Shown here one piece after another: positions 1-8,024 of a stretch of DNA of 64,000 nucleotides (positions are counted from its first letter, which is position 1; the number at the start of each line of letters is the position of its first letter). The stretch covers positions 144,880 to 208,879 of the forward strand of contig NZ_JYKZ01000007.1 of NCBI RefSeq assembly GCF_001043005.1, in the 5' to 3' direction. The stretch is from Pseudomonas psychrophila. Its GTDB lineage: Bacteria; Pseudomonadota; Gammaproteobacteria; Pseudomonadales; Pseudomonadaceae. The notes under the pieces are model-generated. The model saw only the letters and a program-made list of their open reading frames with translations, was not told the DNA's origin and did no database searches. The position numbers were made by a program, and so were the translations under genes.

Positions 1-1
1 C

Positions 2-739
2 GTGGCCCTGACCGCAGCGGGCCGGGCTTTTTTCATCGAAGCACAAAACCTGCTTGAGCGTGCCCAGCAAGCGGCGACCAACGCCCGACGCTTCGCAGAG
101 GGTGATATCGGTTCGGTCAACATCAGTTTTGTAGGCAGCGCCGTGTATGAGTTTTTGCCAAAGGTCATTGCCGAAGCCAGGCTCAAGCAACCCCAGGTCA
201 AAATTGACCTCTCAGAGATGAACACCTACCAACAGCATGAAGCGTTGCGCGCACGCCGAGTCGATCTGGGCATCGCCCGGGCACCGCTGCTGGAGCCCGG
301 TTACGCCACCGAGTGCCTTGTTCGCGAACCCTTTGTGCTGGCGCTGCCCCGGCATCACCAGTTAGCCCAGGCCAGCGATATCTCAGTCAAAGACTTGGAT
401 GCCCAGCCCTTCCTGATGTATTCCCACGCAGCGTATCCACCGTTCAACGAACTGCTGACGGGCATGCTGCGATCAGCTCGCGTGGCACCGGAGTACGTGC
501 AATGGCTCGGTTCATCGCTCACCATTCTGGCGCTGGTCAATGCCGGGATGGGCTTGGCCCTGGTGCCGCGCTGTGCAAGCAGTGTGGTGTTCAAGAACGT
601 GATTTTTCGCGATATCGATCTGGGCGAAGGGGTGCAAAGTGAATTGCACCTGATTTGGCGAGAAAATAACGACAACCCCGCGTTTGCCATGTTGCTCGAA
701 GCCATACGCCGGGCAGTGCGCGAAGGTTGGGGTGAGTAG
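2..739 (+). CDS. LysR-family transcriptional regulator, 5'-truncated by window edge
   Basis: This is the C-terminal 245 residues of a LysR regulator. The visible part begins with the end of the winged helix (ALTAAGRAFF), continues through the linker helix and then the periplasmic-binding-protein-like effector domain (about residues 35-240). The reading frame runs into the window edge, so the HTH and true start lie outside and the GTG at position 2 is not a real start. The gene ends at TAG 737-739 and converges on the talarate/galactarate dehydratase. Its target cannot be judged from this fragment. Confidence 0.9.
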   Translation: MALTAAGRAFFIEAQNLLERAQQAATNARRFAEGDIGSVNISFVGSAVYEFLPKVIAEARLKQPQVKIDLSEMNTYQQHEALRARRVDLGIARAPLLEPGYATECLVREPFVLALPRHHQLAQASDISVKDLDAQPFLMYSHAAYPPFNELLTGMLRSARVAPEYVQWLGSSLTILALVNAGMGLALVPRCASSVVFKNVIFRDIDLGEGVQSELHLIWRENNDNPAFAMLLEAIRRAVREGWGE

Positions 740-761
740 CGCCTTTGGGCGCGAGGTAAAT

Positions 762-793
762 CGCCAGTGCTGCGGTTGATCGCAGCACTGGCG
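762..793. terminator. Hairpin between convergent genes
   Basis: A perfect 13-bp stem (CGCCAGTGCTGCG at 762-774, its complement at 781-793) with a 6-nt loop lies between the convergent lysR fragment and the dehydratase. No long T-run follows on either strand, so a bidirectional terminator is likely but not certain. Confidence 0.6.
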
Positions 794-832
794 CTTACGT
801 TAAGTGGCAAACGCCACCCGGGTTTGCGTCAT

Positions 833-1993
833 TCAGGGCCGTGCGCCGACCTCGCAGGTTTGAGCGGTCCACGGTTTCACCTGCTCGCTCAGCGTCAGTC
901 CCAGGCCCGGGCGGGTCGGTACCATCATCCGGCCGTCGCGGGTTTCCAGGCGTTCGTTGAACAGCGGCTCCAGCCATTCAAAATGTTCCACCCAAGGCTC
1001 GGTCGGATAGGCCGCCGCCAGGTGTACGTGCAACTCCATGGCGAAGTGCGGCGCCAACATGAGTCCCGCCTGCTCGGCCATTGAAGCAACCTTCAGGTAC
1101 GGCGTAATACCGCCTACCCGTGGTGCATCGGGCATCAAGAAGTCCGCACCGCGCAGTTTGATGAATTCGGCATGCTCGGCAACGCTGGTGAGCATTTCAC
1201 CGGTGGCGATCGGCGTATCGAATTGTTGTGCCAACGCGGCATGACCTTCGGCGTCATAGCAGTCCAGCGGTTCTTCGATCCAGATCAGGTTGTACTCTTC
1301 AAACTGACGGCACATGCGCTGGGCCGTCGGCCGATCCCATTGCTGGTTGGCATCAACCATCAGGGGGAAATGCTCACCCAGGTGCTTGCGGACCGTACTG
1401 ACGCGCTTGATGTCGAGCGCACAGTCCGGCTGCCCGACTTTTAGCTTGATCCCGCCGATGCCTTTCTCACGGGACAGGTCGGTGTTCTTCATCAATTGTT
1501 CAAGCGGAGTATGAAGAAAACCACCCGAGGTGTTGTAGCAACGCACCGAATCACGTTGGGCGCCAAGCAATCGGGCCAGTGACAGATTGGCGCGCTTGGC
1601 TTTCAAATCCCAGAGCGCCACGTCGAAGGCACCAATGGCCTGGGTCGACATGCCGCTGCGCCCGACCGACGCGCCCGCCCAGCACAGCTTGGTCCACAGT
1701 TTTGAAATGTCACTCGGGTTCTCGCCAATCAGCGCCGGTGCGATTTCCTTGGCGTGGGCAAACTGGCCTGGCCCACCTGCCCGTTTGGAGTAACTGAAGC
1801 CAAGGCCGCTGTGACCATCGACCGTTTTGATTTCAGCAAACAGGATGGCGATCTCTGTCATCGGCTTTTGCCGACCGGTCAGCACCTTGGCATCACTGAT
1901 GGGGTTGGCCAGCGGCAGAATGACCGAAGATACCCGAACCCAGGCAATGCGATCATCGTCGGAGGATTTGACTGGAAGTGGTTGTGCGAGCAT
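833..1993 (-). CDS. L-talarate/galactarate dehydratase (enolase superfamily)
   Basis: A 386-residue mandelate-racemase-group enolase. Residues 181-190 read GIKLKVGQPD, giving the KxK acid/base pair (K183, K185). Metal ligands fit D214 (MVDANQQWD), E240 (IWIEEPLD) and E266 (ATGEM), and the general-base histidine is H316 (APHFAME). The match in motif spacing to Salmonella talarate/galactarate dehydratase is close from memory. The enzyme would dehydrate galactarate or L-talarate to 5-keto-4-deoxy-D-glucarate in the cytoplasm. It lies 27 nt downstream of the MFS carrier gene, in the same operon under the LacI-family regulator at 3589-4641. Galactarate versus talarate preference cannot be read from sequence. 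Confidence 0.88.
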   Translation of the reverse strand: MLAQPLPVKSSDDDRIAWVRVSSVILPLANPISDAKVLTGRQKPMTEIAILFAEIKTVDGHSGLGFSYSKRAGGPGQFAHAKEIAPALIGENPSDISKLWTKLCWAGASVGRSGMSTQAIGAFDVALWDLKAKRANLSLARLLGAQRDSVRCYNTSGGFLHTPLEQLMKNTDLSREKGIGGIKLKVGQPDCALDIKRVSTVRKHLGEHFPLMVDANQQWDRPTAQRMCRQFEEYNLIWIEEPLDCYDAEGHAALAQQFDTPIATGEMLTSVAEHAEFIKLRGADFLMPDAPRVGGITPYLKVASMAEQAGLMLAPHFAMELHVHLAAAYPTEPWVEHFEWLEPLFNERLETRDGRMMVPTRPGLGLTLSEQVKPWTAQTCEVGARP

Positions 1994-2020
1994 GGCGCTC
2001 TCCTTGAAGGTGAAAAGAGA

Positions 2021-3391
2021 TCAGGTACGAAGGTGTGAGGAAGGCGTTACTGGCGCGTCATCAACAGCAGTGGCTGGCGATTCTTGACAGTCATCCAGTT
2101 GCAGGCGCTTGAGGGGCCCGACGATAAACAGATAGGAAAACGCGCCCAGCAACCCCATGGCCGCGACATACATCAGCGCCACATCGAAAGAGCCCAGCTG
2201 GTTGATCATTACGCCGATGGCAATGGGCGTGACGATGCTGGCCAGGTTGCCGCAGAAGTTGAACATCGCGCCGCTGACCCCCATCGCCTTCGCCGGAGAG
2301 ACGTCTCCAACGATGCACCAGCCCAGGTTGCCCACGCCCTTGGCAAAGAAGGCAACCGACATCACGAGGATGACCAATGTGATCGACTGGGTGTAGTTGG
2401 CGACCATGATGCTGCTGGAGAGCAACAGGCCACAGATGATCGGCGTCTTTCGTGCGGCGGTGAGGCTGAAGCCTTTGCGCAACATCCAGTCCGACCACAC
2501 ACCGCCAATCATGCCGCCCAGGCAGCCGGCGATCGGTGGAATGGCCGCGACCAGGCCGACCTTGAGCATGGTCATGCCTTTGGCTTCGATCAGGTAAGTG
2601 GGGAACCAGGTCAGGAAGAACCAGGTAATCGATGTCAGGCAAAACTGCCCCAGATAGATCCCCGCCATCATTCGGTTGCCACCGATGGCCTTCATGCGCT
2701 TCCAGCTGAACGGAGTTTTCACGTCACCGATGGTTGGCAAGCCACCCCCGGCTTCGATGTAGTCGATTTCAGCCTGGTTGGCGCGCTTGTCTTTACGCGG
2801 TTCCTGAACCATGCGGAACCACAGGAAGCCAATCAGGATACCGGCGCCCCCCGTCACCCAGAACACGTGCTGCCAACCCCAGGTGCTGACCAGCCAGACC
2901 ATCAACGGGGTGAACACGGCCAAGGCAAAATACTGCGCAGACTGGAACACCGCCGTCGCCAGGCCCCGCTCATTGCGCGGGAACCACATCACGGTCAGAC
3001 GGTTGTTTGCCGGAAACGCCGGCGCTTCCGCCACGCCCATCATGAAGCGCAATACAAACAGCGCGAGAAACGCCGAACTGAACAGGTCAACGTAGCCTTG
3101 CAGGAAGGTAAACAGCGACCAGATGATCAGGCTCAGCCCCAGGACAAGGCGTGAGCCGAACCGGTCGAGGATGATGCCGCCAGGCAGTTGCATCGAGGTA
3201 TAAGCCCAGCCGAAGGCCGAAAAGGCGATACCCATGGTCATGGCATCAAAACCGAGGTCTGCGCGCATGCTTGGGGCCGCGATAGACAGCGTGGCCCGGT
3301 CAACATAGTTGAATACGGTGACGATGAAGATCATCACCAGGATGAGATAGCGGACATTTGTCTTCGCTACCGATTGCGTAGGGTTGATCAC
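2021..3391 (-). CDS. MFS sugar-acid transporter (ACS/GudP-like family)
   Basis: A 456-residue inner-membrane carrier with about 12 hydrophobic helices. The motif NYVDRATLSIA near residue 28 is typical of the anion:cation symporter group of the major facilitator superfamily that carries glucarate, galactarate and galactonate. The start is a GTG at 3391, preceded by an AAGGAAAA ribosome-binding site, and there are no in-frame ATGs close by. It is the first gene of the operon with the talarate/galactarate dehydratase, so uptake of an aldarate by proton symport is the likely role (inference). The 197 nt upstream carry two LacI-type palindromes. Confidence 0.88.
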   Translation of the reverse strand: MINPTQSVAKTNVRYLILVMIFIVTVFNYVDRATLSIAAPSMRADLGFDAMTMGIAFSAFGWAYTSMQLPGGIILDRFGSRLVLGLSLIIWSLFTFLQGYVDLFSSAFLALFVLRFMMGVAEAPAFPANNRLTVMWFPRNERGLATAVFQSAQYFALAVFTPLMVWLVSTWGWQHVFWVTGGAGILIGFLWFRMVQEPRKDKRANQAEIDYIEAGGGLPTIGDVKTPFSWKRMKAIGGNRMMAGIYLGQFCLTSITWFFLTWFPTYLIEAKGMTMLKVGLVAAIPPIAGCLGGMIGGVWSDWMLRKGFSLTAARKTPIICGLLLSSSIMVANYTQSITLVILVMSVAFFAKGVGNLGWCIVGDVSPAKAMGVSGAMFNFCGNLASIVTPIAIGVMINQLGSFDVALMYVAAMGLLGAFSYLFIVGPLKRLQLDDCQESPATAVDDAPVTPSSHLRT

Positions 3392-3467
3392 TATTATTTT
3401 CCTTATTGTGAGTACAGCGTTGAATCTGCGTTGCCCTTACAGCTCCTGATAGCGTGGTGATTGAGCA

Positions 3468-3483
3468 ATGATTGCGCAATCAT
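3468..3483. promoter_or_regulatory. LacI-family operator 1 (perfect 16-bp palindrome)
   Basis: ATGATTGCGCAATCAT is a perfect palindrome with the central CG typical of LacI/GalR operators. It lies 77 nt upstream of the GTG start of the sugar-acid transporter. An almost identical palindrome sits 67 bp further upstream. It is probably the operator of the adjacent LacI-family regulator. Confidence 0.75.
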
Positions 3484-3494
3484 ACGTGGACTGG

Positions 3495-3520
3495 AAAAAG
3501 GCCCTGTCCAGTAGGGCCTT
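3495..3520 (-). terminator. Intrinsic terminator of the LacI-family regulator gene
   Basis: On the minus strand the sequence reads AAGGCCC, a 9-nt loop, GGGCCTT and then further T residues (stem 3498-3504 with 3514-3520, T-run 3495-3499). It lies about 70 nt past the regulator stop codon. It sits between the two operators, so it separates regulator transcription from the transporter operon. Confidence 0.75.
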
Positions 3521-3535
3521 GGGCGGATATTACAC

Positions 3536-3549
3536 TGATTGCGCAATCA
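3536..3549. promoter_or_regulatory. LacI-family operator 2 (14-bp palindrome)
   Basis: TGATTGCGCAATCA is a perfect palindrome sharing its whole core with operator 1. The centre-to-centre distance to operator 1 is 67 bp, a spacing compatible with DNA looping by a LacI-type tetramer. It lies upstream of the regulator's own terminator, so it probably acts only on the transporter/dehydratase operon. Confidence 0.72.
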
Positions 3550-3588
3550 TTCAACAGTGACCTTAATCAAAATATGCACATTCCGGGT

Positions 3589-4641
3589 TCAGGTGCTGGC
3601 GCGATCGATGAGGGTGAAACCGGTATCGATTCGCACGGGGTCATGGCTGCCCAGTGGGTGTTCAAAGCGCTCCAGCAGCGCTTGCGCCACCTGCAGGCCA
3701 ATCTTCTTGCCATCGACGCTGACGGTCGACAATGCCGGGTAAACCTGAGCCGCACTGCTCAAATCCCCGAAGCCCATGACCGCAAGATCAGCAGGCACCT
3801 GCATCCCGCGACTGGCGGCTTCAGCCAGCACCCCTTGCGCAACAGTATCCGAGCTGCACACCACGATATCCGGCTGCACTGGGCGCCCAAGCAGGCGTCG
3901 CAGCCCTTCCCTGCCGACTTCAAGTGTGGCGGGTGGCGCCAAGACTTCCATAGGCACTTGTTCAATACCCAGGCGTTTCAGTTCGCCAATCAGACTGTTG
4001 CAACGGCGCAGGCCACGGGGGTCACTGATTGTGACCACGGAGAAACGCTTATAGCCCTTCTTGACCAAATGGCGTGCGGTCTCCTCCCCCACCTTTTCGT
4101 GGGAGAAACCGACGAGCATGTCCAGAGGATCTTCACTCAGATCCCACGCCTCAACCAGCGGGATGCCCGCCTGCGCCAGCCGCAAACGGCTGGACTCGGT
4201 GTGGAGTGTGCCGGTCAGGACAATGCCATCCGGGCGCCGCCCGAGCACCGCTTCGAGCAGCCTTTCTTCTTCTTCGGCAGAGTAGCCAGTCAAACCCAGC
4301 AAGGTCTGGTAGCCCGCTTGAGTCAAGCGATCCATCAGTGCCTGCACGGTGTCGGCAAAAATCGAGTTGGCAATGGTCGGCAGGAAAATCGCCACCAGTC
4401 GGCTTTTATTGCTCGCCAGCCCACCCGCCAGCATGTTCGAGACGTACCCGGTCTGTCGCACGGCTTCACGCACTTTGTCTCGCGTCTGTTCGGTGACCAA
4501 TTCCGGTCGATGCAGTGCCCTTGAAACGGTCATGGGCGAAACGCCGGCAACCTTGGCAACATCGATCAAGGTAAGGCTGGCCCCCTTCTTGGGTGCTGTG
4601 ATCGATCGCTCGGTAGCGGGTGCTGCTGGTTTTTTTGCCAT
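3589..4641 (-). CDS. LacI/GalR-family transcriptional repressor
   Basis: A 350-residue regulator. The LacI-type HTH reads LTLIDVAKVAGVSPMTVSRAL (within residues ~20-45), followed by the hinge and a periplasmic-binding-protein-like effector domain ending in TLIDRAST. I chose the ATG at 4641 (MAKKPAAP) over an upstream in-frame start at 4737, because the extra 32 residues look unlike this family and a GGAAA motif precedes 4641. It is encoded just upstream of the sugar-acid transporter and talarate/galactarate dehydratase, on the same strand but behind its own terminator. Two matching palindromes in front of the transporter suggest it represses that operon until an aldarate or its catabolite binds (inference). 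Confidence 0.88.
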   Translation of the reverse strand: MAKKPAAPATERSITAPKKGASLTLIDVAKVAGVSPMTVSRALHRPELVTEQTRDKVREAVRQTGYVSNMLAGGLASNKSRLVAIFLPTIANSIFADTVQALMDRLTQAGYQTLLGLTGYSAEEEERLLEAVLGRRPDGIVLTGTLHTESSRLRLAQAGIPLVEAWDLSEDPLDMLVGFSHEKVGEETARHLVKKGYKRFSVVTISDPRGLRRCNSLIGELKRLGIEQVPMEVLAPPATLEVGREGLRRLLGRPVQPDIVVCSSDTVAQGVLAEAASRGMQVPADLAVMGFGDLSSAAQVYPALSTVSVDGKKIGLQVAQALLERFEHPLGSHDPVRIDTGFTLIDRAST

Positions 4642-4730
4642 GAAGATTTCCGAATCTGAAGCCCAGAAGAGGATGCTACGTGCGATGCATGCTGTTTGCT
4701 GGGCGAATTTACCAAAGGCCGCCACATAAT

Positions 4731-4763
4731 CAATCATTTCATCCTTAGGGGATTAAATGATTG
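4731..4763. promoter_or_regulatory. Extended hyphenated dyad in divergent promoter
   Basis: CAATCATTT (4731-4739) and AAATGATTG (4755-4763) form a perfect inverted repeat, and inside it ATCC/GGAT pair as well. In total 13 of 16 base pairs match around a centre at 4747. It lies between the divergent LacI-type regulator and the SnoaL-like gene, so it is a candidate operator. The cognate protein is unknown. Confidence 0.5.
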
Positions 4764-4880
4764 GAATAGAACCTGGATTATCTTCCATTCGAACTCTGTC
4801 TAGAGTGGCAGCAATACTGTTTGCCGGTTTGGATGACCCGGCAGGCGCAAACCATTCATTAACGACAGAGGCTTCTGATC

Positions 4881-5321
4881 ATGGACATCTACCTCAAAGA
4901 ACTGTTGGACCGCGAACAAATCCGCAACCTTAGAACGCTCTACGCGCACTTGCTCGACGGCAATAACATTGCCGCACTCGACCAGGTCTTCTCCGCGGAT
5001 GCGGTAGTGGAGGTCACTGTCGGCAAGATGGAGGGTATCGAGGCCATACAGTCCGGTCTCAATGACGCGTTCAAATTGTACGATCGAGATCATCGAGAAA
5101 ATTATCCCTTCATGCATGCGATCACCAACCACTGGGTCCAGCTCACGGGGCCGGATACCGCACAAGGCCGCTGCTACTTGATCGACTTCGAAACGGCCTC
5201 AAAACCTGACCCTAACCCGTTGTTGCTGCTCGGTATCTACGCGGATGAGTACACACGTATCGACGGCGAATGGCGCATTACCCACACCCGCCTGGAAGTC
5301 GTCTGGCCGGCAGGCAGCTGA
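4881..5321 (+). CDS. SnoaL-like / nuclear transport factor 2 family protein
   Basis: A 146-residue protein with an N-terminal helical pair (LLDREQIRNLRTLYAHLLDGNNIAALDQVF) followed by a curved beta-sheet ending in GEWRITHTRLEVVW, the usual NTF2/SnoaL-like cone fold. Members of this family are small cyclases, dehydratases or isomerases, or binding proteins. No catalytic residues can be assigned here. An AGAGG ribosome-binding site precedes the ATG at 4881. It is followed 82 nt later by a LysR regulator on the same strand, and the two may be co-transcribed. The substrate is unknown. Confidence 0.75.
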   Translation: MDIYLKELLDREQIRNLRTLYAHLLDGNNIAALDQVFSADAVVEVTVGKMEGIEAIQSGLNDAFKLYDRDHRENYPFMHAITNHWVQLTGPDTAQGRCYLIDFETASKPDPNPLLLLGIYADEYTRIDGEWRITHTRLEVVWPAGS

Positions 5322-5403
5322 CTGCGTTAGCAAAGGCATTATCTGTGTATGATCGGGCGATAAAACGGGTTGAATCCCATGTATTACAGAACTGGACTCC
5401 ATA

Positions 5404-6324
5404 ATGACGGACAACACCTTTGACGGTATTCGGGAGTTCGTAGCCGCCGCACAGCTACTCAGTTTTACAGCCGCCGGGCTTGAACTTGGCGTGACCAGCT
5501 CCGCAGTGGGAAAAAGCGTGAGCCGCCTGGAAGCGCGACTGGGGGTCAAGCTGTTGCATCGTACAACCCGCCGTTTGACGCTCACTCAAGAAGGAGAAAC
5601 CTACCTGGCGAGCTGCTTGCGGGTGATGGACGAACTGGCTGAAACCCAGGGCCTGCTGACTACAGGACAGCAAGAACCCATCGGTCGCCTGCGGGTTGAT
5701 CTGCCTGCGACCTTTGGCCGACGTCACATCCTGCCTACCCTGATCGATATGTCTGTTCGATACCAAAAGCTCGATCTGTCGGTCAGCTTCAGTGAGCGGC
5801 TGGTGGATATCGTCAACGATGGCATCGATCTCGTGGTGAGAATCGGAACCTTGAAGGACGATGGGGACATAGTGGCTCGAAAACTGGGCAGCCAACGTTT
5901 GTTGATCTGTGCAACGCCAGACTACCTGGCCAGACACGCAGCACCTCAAAATCGAAACGACCTTCTGCAACATGACTGCATCGTAGGCTGGCGTAACGGC
6001 ACCCGAAAAACCTGGATGTTGATTGATGAAAACGGCCAGACATTTGAGCAAGAGGTGCGCGTCAAACATGAGATAGGGGACGGTGAGATGATGCTGAAGA
6101 TGACCCACGCAGGCGGAGGACTCGCCCAACTCCCCACCTGGCTGGTTCAGGACTCAATCGAACAGGGTGCACTGGTTCCTGTTCTTGAACGTTACGCTGG
6201 CGCCGAGATGCCCATCCATGTGATCTGGCCACGAACACGGTACATTCAACCGAAGATCAGAATGATCGTTGATGAACTGTTGGCACTAGCCCAGCGGGAC
6301 TCAATCATTTTCAGGCCCGACTAG
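5404..6324 (+). CDS. LysR-family transcriptional regulator
   Basis: A complete 306-residue LysR protein. The N-terminal winged HTH is DGIREFVAAAQLLSFTAAG with SSAVGKSVSRLEARLGVKLL, and the effector-binding domain covers about residues 90-295. The subtype (DELAETQGLL linker, PIGRLRVDLPATFGR) resembles regulators placed next to oxidoreductases or MFS pumps. It points toward the Old Yellow Enzyme gene, which is encoded convergently, and follows the SnoaL-like gene. Its target is most likely one of these two, but no clear T-N11-A box was identified near it. Confidence 0.88.
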   Translation: MTDNTFDGIREFVAAAQLLSFTAAGLELGVTSSAVGKSVSRLEARLGVKLLHRTTRRLTLTQEGETYLASCLRVMDELAETQGLLTTGQQEPIGRLRVDLPATFGRRHILPTLIDMSVRYQKLDLSVSFSERLVDIVNDGIDLVVRIGTLKDDGDIVARKLGSQRLLICATPDYLARHAAPQNRNDLLQHDCIVGWRNGTRKTWMLIDENGQTFEQEVRVKHEIGDGEMMLKMTHAGGGLAQLPTWLVQDSIEQGALVPVLERYAGAEMPIHVIWPRTRYIQPKIRMIVDELLALAQRDSIIFRPD

Positions 6325-6356
6325 GTGTATCCGATGGAGACACCCTGCCTGCTGCC

Positions 6357-6395
6357 GGACAACACTTCCCGGATGAAACCCGAGAAATGTTGTCC
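6357..6395. terminator. Hairpin between convergent LysR and Old Yellow Enzyme genes
   Basis: GGACAACA (6357-6364) pairs with TGTTGTCC (6388-6395), and after one mismatch TTC/GAA extend the stem. It lies in the 92-nt gap between two convergent genes, so it is probably a bidirectional terminator. T-runs are poor. Confidence 0.5.
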
Positions 6396-6416
6396 CGCAT
6401 GCATCATGAATCGTGA

Positions 6417-7520
6417 CTATTCGACAGATTCATACACTGGATAATCGACATAGCCTTTTTTACCGCTGCTGCCGTAGAACGTTGATCGATCAGGTGTTGC
6501 AAGGGGCCAGCCGTTCTTCATTCGCTCCACTAGGTCGGGGTTTGCAATGAACGGTCGACCGAAAGCGATTAAATCCAGCTCCCCGGATTCAAGGGCACGT
6601 TCTGCAGACTCGCGATCAAAGCCGCCAGCAGCGATCAACGTACCCCGGAATGTTTCACGAAAACTCCTCGCAAATCCGTCAGGCATGCCCTCGGCACCAA
6701 TGGTCAACTGATCGCTCAAATGGACGTAGGCGATATCCCGCTGTTGAATCCCACGGGCGACTTCAACCCAGGTTTGGGCCTCATCGTCGAACGGAGCCAT
6801 GTCGAAGAGACGGCCAAATGGAGAAATACGCACACCTACTTTGGCGCGGCCTACCTCCTGGGCAACCGCATCAATGGTTTCCAGCAGCAAACGGATTCTG
6901 TTCTGAATCGAACCGCCGTAATGGTCTGTGCGATCGTTGACCGTTGGGTTGATGAACTGTTCGAACAAATACCCGTTAGCGCCATGAATTTCGACGCCAT
7001 CGAAACCGGCTTCCATCGCTTTGCGAGCAGCCTGGACAAAGTCATTCGTGATGCCCGGGATTTCCTCTGTAGAAAGCGCTCGCGGAGCACTGGCCTGGAT
7101 CTGACCTGGCTCGTGTTCCTCGTTGTAGGCATAGGCCAGGGAGTTGGCCGCGAGTTTATGGCTCGATGAAACAGGCGCCCCGCCGTCTGGCTGTAACGTC
7201 GTATGGGACACACGGCCCACGTGCCAGAGTTGGGCGAAAATTTTCCCGCCTTCTTCATGGACTGCCCGGGTTACGCGCTTCCATCCCTCAACCTGTTCCT
7301 GATTGTAAAGACCGGGGTTGAAGAGATAGCCCCGTCCCTGAATAGAAACAGGAACACCTTCACTGACGATAAGGCCGGCGCCAGCTCGCTGGCGGTAGTA
7401 AAGCACTGTCAAGTCATCGGGAATGTCATTCAGCGCACGCGCGCGAGTCATCGGAGCCATGACGACGCGATTTTTCAACGTAAGACCGCAAAGCGTGAAG
7501 GGCGAAAAAAGAATACTCAT
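6417..7520 (-). CDS. Old Yellow Enzyme-type NADH:flavin oxidoreductase (NemA/XenB-like)
   Basis: A 367-residue FMN-dependent ene-reductase with a TIM-barrel fold. Typical OYE elements are LFSPFTLCGLTLKNRVVMAPMTR at the N-terminus, QLWHVGRVSH, and the substrate-binding HGANGYLFEQF. It would reduce activated C=C bonds or nitro groups of electrophiles in the cytoplasm using NAD(P)H. I chose the ATG at 7520 (MSILFSPF) rather than the in-frame start 45 nt upstream, because OYE proteins begin at this point. It converges with the LysR regulator at 5404-6324. Two palindromes lie just upstream. The physiological substrate is unknown. Confidence 0.9.
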   Translation of the reverse strand: MSILFSPFTLCGLTLKNRVVMAPMTRARALNDIPDDLTVLYYRQRAGAGLIVSEGVPVSIQGRGYLFNPGLYNQEQVEGWKRVTRAVHEEGGKIFAQLWHVGRVSHTTLQPDGGAPVSSSHKLAANSLAYAYNEEHEPGQIQASAPRALSTEEIPGITNDFVQAARKAMEAGFDGVEIHGANGYLFEQFINPTVNDRTDHYGGSIQNRIRLLLETIDAVAQEVGRAKVGVRISPFGRLFDMAPFDDEAQTWVEVARGIQQRDIAYVHLSDQLTIGAEGMPDGFARSFRETFRGTLIAAGGFDRESAERALESGELDLIAFGRPFIANPDLVERMKNGWPLATPDRSTFYGSSGKKGYVDYPVYESVE

Positions 7521-7538
7521 GGAGGCCTCTGAAGTGGA

Positions 7539-7552
7539 GCGCTTCGAAGCGC
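7539..7552. promoter_or_regulatory. 14-bp palindrome just upstream of Old Yellow Enzyme gene
   Basis: GCGCTTCGAAGCGC is a perfect palindrome 19 nt in front of the start codon at 7520. Its position in the leader would suit an operator or a 5' hairpin. Only sequence symmetry supports it. Confidence 0.4.
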
Positions 7553-7601
7553 CGGGAGGAGCCAATATACTCAGTCTCTCCTGTTCGATAATCCACGTTG
7601 A

Positions 7602-7620
7602 ATTCCAATCATTGTGGAAT
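7602..7620. promoter_or_regulatory. Inverted repeat ATTCCA-N7-TGGAAT
   Basis: Six-base arms at 7602-7607 and 7615-7620, about 85-100 nt upstream of the Old Yellow Enzyme start, form a possible operator for a dimeric regulator. The adjacent gap (7521-7691) holds no convincing gene. Confidence 0.35.
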
Positions 7621-7691
7621 GTGGGTCTGAAATCTAATAGGCGTTACGGCAAGCCGGGCTCACGTGGAACGGTTACTCTGAGCGGGACTGA

Positions 7692-8024
7692 TCAGATGTG
7701 AGTTTTCTTTCGTGAAAACCAGCGCTTAGGCTCGTATTGGGTGGGAACACAGCATGTGTGCAGGAAAATACTTACAAATGCGATCCATCCAACTGCATCA
7801 TTATTTTGAAGGATAGGTTTTAGTGCAGGAAAAATAAGATCATATCCATATTTAACGGTACTCATATGAAATGACCCGAAGAAGATAGTCAGAGATAAGC
7901 ATATAAAAAACCATCTCCATTTGAACCGTTCGCCAGAATAAAATCTCGATAGAAAATATAAGGAAGTGAGTGCCGCCAAAGAGAGCACTAGATACACGAC
8001 TGACGTTACAGTGCTATTTATCAT
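7692..8024 (-). CDS. Small membrane protein, candidate immunity protein of the DUF4225 effector
   Basis: A 110-residue protein with three predicted membrane helices (around TSVVYLVLSLAALTSLYFL, WFFICLSLTIFFGSF and GWIAFVSIFLHTCC) and a basic C-terminus. I chose ATG 8024 over an upstream in-frame start, since the first 21 residues of the longer form would lie inside the upstream gene. Its start overlaps the 3' end of the DUF4225 gene (stop at 8014), which implies translational coupling. Location directly behind an Hcp-linked candidate toxin, small size and membrane nature suggest an immunity protein (inference). I recognise no named family. The region is AT-richer than the flanks. Confidence 0.6.
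   Translation of the reverse strand: MINSTVTSVVYLVLSLAALTSLYFLSRFYSGERFKWRWFFICLSLTIFFGSFHMSTVKYGYDLIFPALKPILQNNDAVGWIAFVSIFLHTCCVPTQYEPKRWFSRKKTHI

Noticed and set aside
2084..3154. A 356-residue plus-strand open frame inside the MFS transporter gene
   Set aside because: It is low-complexity and Arg/His/Gln-rich, lacks a ribosome-binding site and is the complement of a clear transporter gene; a GC-rich shadow.
3472..4524. A 350-residue plus-strand open frame opposite the LacI-type regulator
   Set aside because: The minus-strand product is a textbook LacI protein; the opposite frame has no recognisable domain.
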